Origin: Bacillota bacterium
Lineage (GTDB): Bacteria; Bacillota; Clostridia; Acetivibrionales; DSM-1351
Reading direction: 5' to 3'
DNA: 25,605 nucleotides
Assembly: GCA_023443515.1 (NCBI GenBank)
Contig: JAEZUC010000141.1
Location: 1 to 25,605 of the forward strand
The position numbers and the translations under genes are program-made. Each line of letters begins with the position of its first letter. The stretch's first letter is position 1. Shown here piece by piece: positions 7,880 to 15,600 of the stretch. The notes under the pieces were generated by a model. The model was not told the origin of the DNA, did no database searches, and was given only the letters and a program-made list of their open reading frames with translations.

Positions 7880-8556
7880 TTAGCCACCTCAAACTTGTAA
7901 CCTAAGCCCCTTATGGTTTGAATGAAGTCACCTTTGTCTCCCAATTTTAATCTCAGTTTTTTTATATGGGTATCTACGGTTCTCACATCACCGTGATAGC
8001 CATAGTCCCATACTGAATTAAGTATTTTCTCTCTTGACAGAGCTATTCCCTCATTATCACTAAGATAGAGCAAGAGCTCGAATTCTTTTGGTGTTAGATC
8101 TATTTCCCTGTCACCGGCGTAGACGGTATGGGCTTCGGGGTCAATCTCCAAACCGTCGATGGACTTTTTACTATTTATATTAATATTTGATCTTTTAAGA
8201 AGAGCCTGTACTCTTGCTAAAAGAATCATCAGACTAAAAGGCTTGGTTATATATTCATCTGCGCCTATTCCGAAACTCAGCAATTCGTCAGCTTCTGTGC
8301 TTTTTGCTGTGAGCATTATTACGGGAATCTTTGAATATTGGCGGATACTTCTTAATGTCTCCCATCCGTCCATGGCAGGCATCATTACATCAAGAATAAC
8401 CAAACTGATTGATTCACCATGCTCAATAAATTTCTTTGATGCGTGCATTCCGTTATCGGCTTCAATTACGGCATATCCCTGTTTTTTGAGAAAATCGGCA
8501 ACAAGCCTTCTCATTCTTTCCTCGTCATCGGCGATAAGAATTTTAATTAAACTCAC
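7876..8556 (-). CDS. OmpR/PhoB family response regulator
   Basis: A 226-residue two-domain regulator. The receiver domain has acidic D10-D11, phospho-acceptor D56 in LVILDVMMP, and the conserved Thr (LTAKS) and Lys (ITKPF). The DNA-binding domain (about 130-225) is an OmpR-type winged helix: LTPKEFELLLYL, SREKILNSVWDYGYHGDVRTVDTHIKKLRLKL, IRGLGYKFE. I start it at GTG 8556 (VSLIKILIADDEE), with AAAGGGG 10 nt upstream; the frame is open to 8595, but the extra 13 residues precede beta-1 of the receiver and would run over the predicted promoter. It is followed directly by its kinase (4-bp overlap). The phased boxes before the small secreted protein at 6305 fit this class of regulator. Confidence 0.94.
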   Translation of the reverse strand: MSLIKILIADDEERMRRLVADFLKKQGYAVIEADNGMHASKKFIEHGESISLVILDVMMPAMDGWETLRSIRQYSKIPVIMLTAKSTEADELLSFGIGADEYITKPFSLMILLARVQALLKRSNININSKKSIDGLEIDPEAHTVYAGDREIDLTPKEFELLLYLSDNEGIALSREKILNSVWDYGYHGDVRTVDTHIKKLRLKLGDKGDFIQTIRGLGYKFEVAK

Positions 8557-8575
8557 GAAATGTATGCCCCTTTCA

Positions 8576-8642
8576 TATAAACTATTAAATTTCATTATAG
8601 TTTATATTTGTGAACAACACGTGAATTTCCCCGGGATAATTC
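8576..8642 (-). promoter_or_regulatory. Response-regulator promoter with two dyads
   Basis: Leftward TATAAT lies at 8599-8594 with no good -35. A perfect 10-bp inverted repeat TATAAACTAT (8576-8585) / ATAGTTTATA (8597-8606) straddles the -10 and the start region. A second, imperfect palindrome (8623-8642, GAATT...AATTC arms around CCCGGG, 16 of 20 positions symmetrical) sits where an upstream regulator would bind. Alternatively the latter is a weak hairpin after the DedA gene. Confidence 0.4.
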
Positions 8643-8655
8643 CCAGCCAAAAGGC

Positions 8656-9309
8656 CTAAACCTCATCTACCGGACCTGCTTTTTTATTTTTCAAGTATGC
8701 CACAAGACCCGGCAGAGCAGATATTGCAATTATGGCTAATATGACAAGTGTAAAGTTATCCTGGACAACAGGAACATTTCCGAAAAAGTATCCTGCTGTT
8801 AGAAATAGTGCAACCCATAAAACACCGCCTATTATATTGTAGCTTATAAATTTCGTGTAGCTCATTGAGCCCATTCCTGCCACAAAAGGAGCAAATGTTC
8901 TTATTATGGGTATAAATCTTGCAAGGATTATTGTCTTACCACCGTGTTTTTCATAAAAATTATGAGTTTTTATCAGATGTTCTTTTTTTAGAAACCTGAC
9001 GTTGTCTTTTTTAAATACCATAGGCCCGAATAACTTTCCTAAATGATAATTGCAGGTATCACCAAGAATAGCCGCAGCCATCAACACTATCGTTATAACC
9101 TTCAAATCAAGCTCGCCACTTGCCGAAAGCGCCCCTATAACGAAAATCATTGAATCCCCCGGCAAAAAAGGAGTGACTACAAGGCCCGTTTCGCAAAAAA
9201 CTACAGCAAATAAGATTACATAGGTCCAGACCCCAAAATTATTAGCCAATACGGTAAGATTTTCATCCAAATGCATTACAAAGTTAAAAAACTGTACAAT
9301 AATATCCAT
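8656..9309 (-). CDS. DedA family membrane protein
   Basis: A 217-residue integral membrane protein of the DedA/SNARE-associated (VTT) superfamily, thought to act as lipid carriers or flippases, for example for undecaprenyl phosphate or phosphatidylethanolamine, and needed for envelope stability and membrane potential. Visible marks: E40 in FCETGLVVTPFLPGD (39-52), GDTCNYHLGK (83-92), KTHNFYEKHGGKTIILARFIPIIRTFAPFVAGMGSM (114-149) with the essential arginines R131 and R137, then two C-terminal hydrophobic helices and a KNKKAG tail. AAAGAGG is positioned before the ATG. It may be read into the two-component genes that start 100 bp downstream, which would couple envelope maintenance to that sensor; a separate promoter for the latter is also visible. 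Confidence 0.92.
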   Translation of the reverse strand: MDIIVQFFNFVMHLDENLTVLANNFGVWTYVILFAVVFCETGLVVTPFLPGDSMIFVIGALSASGELDLKVITIVLMAAAILGDTCNYHLGKLFGPMVFKKDNVRFLKKEHLIKTHNFYEKHGGKTIILARFIPIIRTFAPFVAGMGSMSYTKFISYNIIGGVLWVALFLTAGYFFGNVPVVQDNFTLVILAIIAISALPGLVAYLKNKKAGPVDEV

Positions 9310-9310
9310 T

Positions 9311-9365
9311 TTTACCTCTTTCTTTGGTTTTTATGTTTACCACTTTATTCAAAGTTTACCTCTTT
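9311..9365. repeat. Three copies of an SD-like 11-mer before dedA
   Basis: TTTACC(T/A)CTTT occurs at 9311-9321, 9336-9346 and 9355-9365; on the coding strand this is AAAG(A/T)GGTAAA. The copy nearest the gene is the ribosome binding site of the DedA gene; the other two have no start codon after them. Possible leader decoy sites or chance in purine-rich DNA. Confidence 0.35.
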
Positions 9366-9441
9366 ATACAATGTACTTAAATTTACCCCAAAAGTCTGTT
9401 CATGTATACAGTTTTTTTAAATTTCTTTATTTTTGGGTAAA

Positions 9442-9480
9442 ATAGAACAGGATAGCCGATTAAAAGCTACCCTGTTCTAT
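9442..9480 (-). terminator. Intrinsic terminator after ferritin-like gene
   Basis: Stem ATAGAACAGG-ATAGC / GCTAC-CCTGTTCTAT with one mismatch and a 9-nt loop, followed in the leftward direction by TTTT. It lies 14 bp beyond the stop of the leftward ferritin-like gene. Confidence 0.88.
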
Positions 9481-9493
9481 TTTCTTATTGATA

Positions 9494-10216
9494 TTAATAT
9501 TTGCAATCATTATTGTGAATTAATAGGTTGTATAAAGAAGCATGACGTAGTTCATCAGTAATTATTTCTACCATCATGTTTATATATTTCCTGTTTTTCA
9601 TTGCCGCTAAAATCCTGCGGTATTTTTTTACTGCACTGGTTTCCCCCATAAGTGCCCCTCTAAGCCCGTCACAATATGTTCTTGGTTTTTCAAAGCTAAC
9701 GTTTTCATCAGGTTTTATTGTCTTTCCGGTAAGTTCGAAATATAGCTGTCTGAATAGTTTTGCATGTTTTATTTCATTATCTCTTATCTCTTCAAGAATC
9801 TCCTTGTCCAGCAGAGCCGGGGCATTGTCCAAAAGATACTGATAAAACAATCTGTCTTGTGTCTCACCTTTTATTGCCTCTCTAATCAATTCAAGCGCTT
9901 CTGTCATATCCACATCCATTTTTTCATCCTGCATCATATCGGGACTCATCAACTGTTCCATCGTGCCCGGCTGCATCATTCCAGGTTGCATCATTCCAGG
10001 CTGCATCATCCCAGGCTGCATCATCCCAGGCTGCATCATCCCCGGTTGCATGTCATCCTCATGGTTTATATGTGGTGTATATCCCGACTGAAAATCAGGA
10101 TTAATGTTTGGTTGCATAATCCAAGGGTTGGGCATCCCTGAATTTGTATTTTTATTTGAAGGACCCGGAACCATCATATTATTGCTTACATATGGCCAAT
10201 TTCCGTAATTATGCAC
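9494..10216 (-). CDS. Ferritin-like di-iron domain protein with MQPGM repeat tail
   Basis: A 240-residue protein of two parts. Residues 1-100 are low-complexity, rich in Asn, Pro, Met and Gln, with six tandem copies of a pentapeptide M-Q-P-G-M/T (about 56-85). Residues 103-235 form a four-helix ferritin-like domain with a full di-iron ligand set: E118 (GETQDRLFY), E148xxH151 (NEIKH), E192 (GETSAVKKY) and E222xxH225 (DELRH). It resembles rubrerythrin/COG1633-type proteins but has no rubredoxin CxxC centre. In clostridia, Met/Pro/Gln-rich tails with such domains are often found in spore-associated proteins, so a coat role is a possibility I cannot prove; peroxide or oxygen scavenging is the alternative. 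GTG start with AGGAGG 7 nt upstream. Monocistronic with its own terminator. Confidence 0.85.
   Translation of the reverse strand: MHNYGNWPYVSNNMMVPGPSNKNTNSGMPNPWIMQPNINPDFQSGYTPHINHEDDMQPGMMQPGMMQPGMMQPGMMQPGMMQPGTMEQLMSPDMMQDEKMDVDMTEALELIREAIKGETQDRLFYQYLLDNAPALLDKEILEEIRDNEIKHAKLFRQLYFELTGKTIKPDENVSFEKPRTYCDGLRGALMGETSAVKKYRRILAAMKNRKYINMMVEIITDELRHASLYNLLIHNNDCKY
9972..10046 (-). repeat. 15-bp in-frame tandem repeat encoding MQPGM
   Basis: Five consecutive 15-bp units (plus-strand TGCATCATTCCAGGT and close variants) at 9972, 9987, 10002, 10017 and 10032, with degenerate partial copies on both sides. Units 3 and 4 are identical and the others differ by one to three bases, mainly silent, so the array grew recently by slippage while keeping the peptide. 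Confidence 0.93.
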
Positions 10217-10351
10217 AATTATACCTCCTCTATGATTAACATAATTCCCTTATTCCATGTTATGTAAGTTATATAAAAATGTTTCCTGGCAAAAAAACAA
10301 GATGCACAAAATAGTTATTGCCCTCTTTTTAGAATTGTTTATAAAAATAAA

Positions 10352-11092
10352 TTAGATAATAGAATTAGAACATTGAACTTCCTTATGGCTTTCTATAACA
10401 TAATGCATGTAGGCACTTTTAATCTCTTTCCTGCCCGACTGTCGTATTGGAACAGTAGAGCCGTTTTTCAAAACAAACTCACTGTCTTTGGTGGAAATAA
10501 TATGCTGCATGTTTACAATAAAACCTCGATGAGACCTTAAAAATCTTTTGTCCCGAATAAAATCGAAAATTTTCGCCATAGGCATATGTATTTTATATTC
10601 TTCTAGTTCAGTAGTTATGACAACACCATTCCGGACAGCTTCAACATATAGAATATCCCTGAGAATGATTTTTACCGTCTCTTTCCCACAGGGGAGTTCT
10701 ACATACTGTGCATCAAAGGCTAAAACCTTCTTACAGCGGTTTAAGGCCTGTTCTACACGATTATATGTAATAGGCTTAATCAGGTAATGTGTTGCTGCAA
10801 CCTCAAATCCTTCCCCTTTGTGATCTACGCTGGAGGTGGTAAAAATGATTTTGCACTCCTCGTCAGTTTCCCTTATTCTCTCTGCAACTTCAACTCCGTC
10901 AATACCTTTCATATATATATCCAGAAATACAATTTTATATTTTTCTTGTGAAAAGGACGACAACATTTCTTCACCGCTGTCAAACTCAACAACTTCAATA
11001 TTTATAAAATTATTTTTTGCATACTGCAATATGTACTCGCACAGCAATGTACGATCAAATCTTAAATCGTCACAAACAGCTATTTTCATCAT
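10352..11092 (-). CDS. Orphan LytTR family response regulator
   Basis: A 246-residue regulator of the AgrA/ComE/VirR type. The receiver domain (1-125) has CDD (D8, D9), phospho-acceptor D58 in VFLDIYMKGIDG, and TTSS with HYLIKPI (switch Thr and Lys). The C-terminal LytTR DNA-binding domain (about 135-235) shows ILRDILYVEAVRNGVVITT, FLRSHRGFIVNMQHI and VPIRQSGRKEIK, the family signature. No histidine kinase or peptide-pheromone gene adjoins it, which is unusual because AgrA-type regulators normally sit with an AgrC-type kinase. AGGAAGG precedes two consecutive ATGs (11092, 11089); either may be used. Direct repeats just upstream of its promoter suggest autoregulation. It is divergent from the beta-helix protein gene. 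Confidence 0.92.
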   Translation of the reverse strand: MMKIAVCDDLRFDRTLLCEYILQYAKNNFINIEVVEFDSGEEMLSSFSQEKYKIVFLDIYMKGIDGVEVAERIRETDEECKIIFTTSSVDHKGEGFEVAATHYLIKPITYNRVEQALNRCKKVLAFDAQYVELPCGKETVKIILRDILYVEAVRNGVVITTELEEYKIHMPMAKIFDFIRDKRFLRSHRGFIVNMQHIISTKDSEFVLKNGSTVPIRQSGRKEIKSAYMHYVIESHKEVQCSNSII

Positions 11093-11138
11093 AACCTTCC
11101 TAAGATGCCAAAATAAATGGTATATCCTTCCTTTTAGA

Positions 11139-11199
11139 ATTATAACATGAAAGATTTGCTTTTTTCAATTGTATTGCACTTTTTGCCGTCGAATTGCAC
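11139..11199 (-). promoter_or_regulatory. LytTR gene promoter with two phased GTGCAAT boxes
   Basis: Leftward promoter TTGAAA (11168-11163), 18-bp spacer, TATAAT (11144-11139) with an extended TG. Upstream are two identical GTGCAAT boxes on the minus strand at 11179-11173 and 11199-11193, exactly 20 bp apart, the nearer ending 4 bp from the -35. LytTR regulators bind direct repeats roughly two helical turns apart at this position. The boxes are seen; the binder is inferred. Confidence 0.6.
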
Positions 11200-11372
11200 A
11201 TACTACTTCACTTTTACTGAAAATACTGGTACTATTAGCCTTGATAGGAAAAACGGGTATAGAGGGGGACGTTATAGAAAAAACTAATCAAAAGTTATCA
11301 TTATGCATATAGTTACCTTATTTAAAAGCTTTCTTTTAGTAAATTTAAATGTTTTATACTGAGAGATTAATA

Positions 11373-12197
11373 ATGGTGTTTACAGTAAAATTTCAAACAA
11401 AGAGGCGAGGCAAGTTGGATAAAATTAAGAAACTACGGTTAAGACCTATTTTAAATTTCAAGGTTGTCTCCTTTTTACCTGATGACCAAATCACCATATG
11501 TGCAACATTGAATCAGGCAAAAGTAGGCAACAAAGAGTTTCCTACACTGGAAAAGGCACTTTACTCCATTGATAGCCCGGAAGAAACTACTGTCACTCTG
11601 CTCACAGATGTGAACCTTGGTGAATCCACGCTGACACTTGGTACTAACACTAACATTATCCTTGATTTGGCAGGGCATATAATCACCAGCACAAATTGTG
11701 ACGGTACAATATATCTGGAAGGTGCATTAACTGTAAAAGACTCCAGTGAAAAGGAAACTGGCGTAATTGAAAATTTATATCCAAAAGGTATGGGCATCTA
11801 TTTTAATAGATCCGGTGTTCTTAGGCTTGAAGGTGGAACAATAAAAGGCTATAGTGCATTATACAATTGGAGTAATACTCCCGCGCCTTTTTTAATAATG
11901 AACGGCGGAACGTTGAAAGGCAGTTGGTACGGAATATCATATCTTGATGCAGCAAATATAATAATAAATAACGGCACAGTACAAGGCGGAATTATGGCTT
12001 TTAATAATTGGGGTAAATCTAAGCATTCATTTTATATTGGAGAATCCAGTTACATAAAAACGGGTGCATTGTTGCACAATGGTGTAGCTAAAAAATATGA
12101 TGCTACTGAAAACACTGTCATAGTTAAAAAGCAATATGAAATTGTTAATTCGTTTTTTAAGCAAAATACTATTTCCTCTTCTTTTTCATTAGCTTAA
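11373..12197 (+). CDS. Parallel beta-helix (pectate-lyase-like fold) protein, unknown function
   Basis: About 274 residues. The middle carries a block familiar from Firmicute surface proteins: AKVGNKEFPTLEKALYSID, then TVTLLTDVNL, NIILDLAGHIITS, GALTVKDSSEKETGVIEN. After it come three beta-helix coils with repeating turns GGTIKG, GGTLKG and NGTVQG spaced 24 and 23 residues. Proteins with this block are usually secreted adhesins or wall proteins, but here the N-terminus is basic (KFQTKRRGKLDKIKKLRLR) with no signal peptide, and no membrane helix or sortase motif is seen. The start is uncertain: ATG 11373 has a weak GAGAGA 6 nt upstream, ATG 11349 has none, and a TTG at 11415 is possible. It ends in a strong terminator and is divergent from the orphan LytTR regulator. 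No enzyme residues can be assigned. Confidence 0.7.
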   Translation: MVFTVKFQTKRRGKLDKIKKLRLRPILNFKVVSFLPDDQITICATLNQAKVGNKEFPTLEKALYSIDSPEETTVTLLTDVNLGESTLTLGTNTNIILDLAGHIITSTNCDGTIYLEGALTVKDSSEKETGVIENLYPKGMGIYFNRSGVLRLEGGTIKGYSALYNWSNTPAPFLIMNGGTLKGSWYGISYLDAANIIINNGTVQGGIMAFNNWGKSKHSFYIGESSYIKTGALLHNGVAKKYDATENTVIVKKQYEIVNSFFKQNTISSSFSLA

Positions 12198-12237
12198 CTT
12201 ATGATTTGATTAGTAACAAATACTCGGTAAAACCATC

Positions 12238-12278
12238 GTCCGGTAAAGAAATTAAAACTTTCTTCGCCGGACCTTTTT
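12238..12278 (+). terminator. Intrinsic terminator after beta-helix gene
   Basis: Outer stem GTCCGG / CCGGAC (12238-12243, 12267-12272) extended by inner AAGAAA / TTTCTT pairing, followed by CTTTTTG. It lies 40 bp after the stop at 12197. Confidence 0.88.
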
Positions 12279-12390
12279 GTATTATTAGAATAAAAAACTT
12301 AATAAAGCAAATAATTTTTATATCTTATATTTTTGTATAGGGTTAATATTTATCATTTATTAATAATAATTATATTACTTGGAGGTAGTT

Positions 12391-12582
12391 ATGAATAAAA
12401 AAGATGAACAGCTTGACGGACGCGATAACAGGCGTAGGACAGCTTACAGACCCACAGACAACGAAGGAACAGCGGCCTGGACAAATGAAGCTACAAAACA
12501 AAAACACACAAATGTAGTAATTCCTAAAATGGAAGGTGTTTCAGAAGCAAAAAGCTGGGTAGATAATGGAAGTAAACTTTAA
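12391..12582 (+). CDS. Small conserved clostridial protein (DUF3787-like)
   Basis: A 63-residue hydrophilic protein beginning MNKKDEQLDGRDNRRRTAYR, with a central NEGTAAWTNEA and a VIPKMEGVSEAKSWVDNGSK end. The short length, acidic-basic N-terminus and AAW motif fit DUF3787 as I remember it, a clostridial family of unknown function for which spore-surface association has been suggested. The start at 12391 is set by GGAGG 5 nt upstream; an in-frame TTG at 12379 overlaps that site. It ends 19 bp before PFOR, so the two may share a transcript. No signal peptide or membrane helix. Identity is moderately sure, function is not. Confidence 0.72.
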   Translation: MNKKDEQLDGRDNRRRTAYRPTDNEGTAAWTNEATKQKHTNVVIPKMEGVSEAKSWVDNGSKL

Positions 12583-12601
12583 TCACGGGGGTGTTTTTTA
12601 A

Positions 12602-15600
12602 ATGTCAAAAATCAAAATGACGGTTGACGGTAATACTGCAGCTGCGTATATCTCCTATGCCTTTACAGATGTTGCTGCAATCTATCCCATAACACCATCA
12701 TCAAACATGGCAGAGTCAGTTGACGAATGGTCTGCCAAAGGCAAAAAAAATATTTTTGGACAGAAAGTCCGGGTAGTTGAAATGCAGTCCGAAGCAGGCG
12801 CGGCAGGTGCACTTCATGGTTCTCTTCAGGCAGGCGCCCTCACTACTACATTTACAGCTTCTCAAGGCTTATTATTGATGATTCCGAATATGTACAAGGT
12901 TGCCGGAGAACTGTTGCCCGCTGTTTTCCATGTCAGTGCAAGGGCTATTGCAACCCATGCCCTTTCGATTTTCGGAGATCACCAGGATGTAATGGCAGCA
13001 AGACAAACCGGAGTAGTAATGCTAGCTTCCGGTTCAGTTCAGGAAATAATGGATTTAGCACCTGTAGCCCATTTGGCTGCAATTAAAGGAAGACTTCCTT
13101 TCCTCCATTTCTTTGACGGATTTAGAACGTCTCATGAGGTACAAAAAGTGGAAGCACTTGAATATGAGGATTTGGCAAGCCTGGTTGATTATGAGGCAGT
13201 AAAAGAATTCAGAGACAGGGCCTTGTCTCCTAACCACCCGGTTACAAGAGGTACGGCTCAAAATCCTGATGTTTATTTTCAGGGCCGTGAAGCATCTAAT
13301 CCTTTTTATAACGATATTGTTGGTATTGTTGAGGATTACATGAATAAGGTGGGAGCTCTTACGGGTCGCAAATATGGTCTTTTTGATTATTATGGAGCAC
13401 CTGATGCGGAAAATATAATCGTAGCAATGGGTTCAATCACCGATGTTGTTGAAGAGACAATTGATTACATGAACAGTCAGGGTAAAAAGTACGGACTGGT
13501 AAAGGTTCACCTTTACAGACCATTTTCTGTAAAACACCTGCTTAATGCAATCCCTAAAACAGTTAAAAAAATAGCTGTTCTGGACAGGACAAAAGAACCG
13601 GGTTCTGTAGGAGAACCTTTATACCTTGATGTTAAAACTGCATTTTATGATGTTCCCAATGCCCCTATTATCGTAGGAGGAAGATTTGGTCTTGCTTCAA
13701 AGGATACTACTCCTTCTGATATCAAGGCAGTATATGACAATCTGGAACAACAGAATCCTAAAAACCAATTTACCATTGGTATAGATGATGACGTTACTCA
13801 TACATCACTGCCGGCAAATGAAAAAATTAATGCAGAACCTAAATCAACTATCAGATGCAAATTCTGGGGACTGGGTTCTGATGGAACTGTAGGAGCAAAC
13901 AAGCAGGCAATAAAGATTATAGGTGATCATACAGAGAAATATGCTCAGGGTTACTTTGCTTATGATTCAAAGAAATCCGGTGGCGTTACCATGTCCCATC
14001 TCAGGTTCGGAGATGAGCCTATAAAATCTGCGTATCTCATAAATGAGGCCGATTACGTTGCTTGTCATAATCAATCCTACGTAAATCAGTACGATTTACT
14101 AAAAGGTATTAAAAAAGGCGGTATTTTTGTTTTAAACTGCTTGTGGGATGAAAAGGAACTGGAAGATCATCTTCCTGCTGAAATTAAGCGACAGATTTCC
14201 AGAAACAATATTCAGTTCTATACAGTTAATGCAACAAAGATTGCTGAATCCATAGGTCTTGGAAACAGGATAAATATGATAATGCAGGCTGCCTTCTTTA
14301 AACTTGCGAATATTATACCGCTGGACGAGGCTGTGAAATATCTCAAACAAGCTGTTGTTAAGAGTTACGGCAATAAGGGCGAAAACATTGTCAAAGTTAA
14401 TCATGAAGCTATTGACAAGGGTATTGACGCCATAGTAAAGATTAATGTCCCTGACAGTTGGAAGGATGCACAGGATACTTCAAACACAGACATTAAAGAA
14501 CCGGCATTTATAAGTGAAATTTTGAGGCCTATGAATGCAATGAAGGGTGAAGATCTTCCTGTAAGTGCATTTAAGGGGATTGAGGACGGAACACTACCAA
14601 ATGGAACCTCAGCATATGAAAAACGAGGCATTGCTGTAAATGTCCCTGAATGGATACCCGAAAACTGTATACAGTGTAATATCTGCTCTCTGGTGTGTCC
14701 TCATGCGGTTATCAGGCCTGTTCTGGCAACTGAAGACGAGTTAAAAGAAGCACCTGATTCCTTTGTTACCAAAAAAGCTGTGGGTAAAGGTCTTGAGGAG
14801 TACCAGTTCAGAATACAGATAAGTCCTATGGACTGTACCGGCTGCGGAAACTGTGCCGATGTGTGTCCGGCTAAGGAAAAAGCTCTTGTTATGAAAAAGC
14901 TCAGTACTCAGACTGAAAGAGAAATTCCTAACTATGACTATTCAATCAAAAAAATCGGATATAAGGGCGGTAACTTTGGCAATAAGACCATTAAGGACAG
15001 CCAGTTCAGAAAGCCTTTAATGGAATTCTCAGGTGCATGTGCAGGCTGTGGTGAAACACCGTATATAAAGCTTATTACCCAGCTTTATGGCGACAGGATG
15101 ATGATTGCAAATGCTACAGGATGTTCATCCATATGGGCTGCCTCATATCCTACAAGCTCATATACGGTAAACAATGAAGGCAAGGGCCCGGCCTGGGCAA
15201 ATTCCCTATTTGAGGACAACGCTGAATTTGGTTATGGTATGTACCTCGGTGTAAAACAAATAAGGGAACGTCTCAGAGATGTTGCAAATCAGCTTTTAGA
15301 GCTTGACATCGAGGAAAGTCTGAGACCTGTACTATCTAAATGGCTGGAAAGTATTGAAGAAGGCGAAGACTCCAAGGGAGCCAGCGAAGACCTACTACTT
15401 GCTTTGCAGAGTTATTCAAATAACGACCAGAAACAAATGCAGTTGGTTAACGAACTTCTTGAAAAGAAGGATTACCTTGTTAAACGTTCAATATGGGTAG
15501 TAGGAGGAGACGGCTGGGCTTATGATATAGGCTACGGCGGACTCGACCATGTTCTCTCTACGGGAGATGATATCAACATGCTTGTATTTGATACAGAAAT

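Noticed and set aside
8159..8659. 166-codon plus-strand open frame across the response-regulator gene
   Set aside because: It is a shadow of the minus-strand response regulator, with no family motifs of its own and no ribosome binding site.
9957..10050. Short tandem repeats considered as a CRISPR array
   Set aside because: The 15-bp units abut without spacers and encode a protein repeat in frame.
9764..10141. Open frame opposite the ferritin-like gene with a His-Arg-Leu repeat
   Set aside because: It is the antisense reading of the MQPGM repeat array; the repeat keeps all frames open and there is no ribosome binding site.
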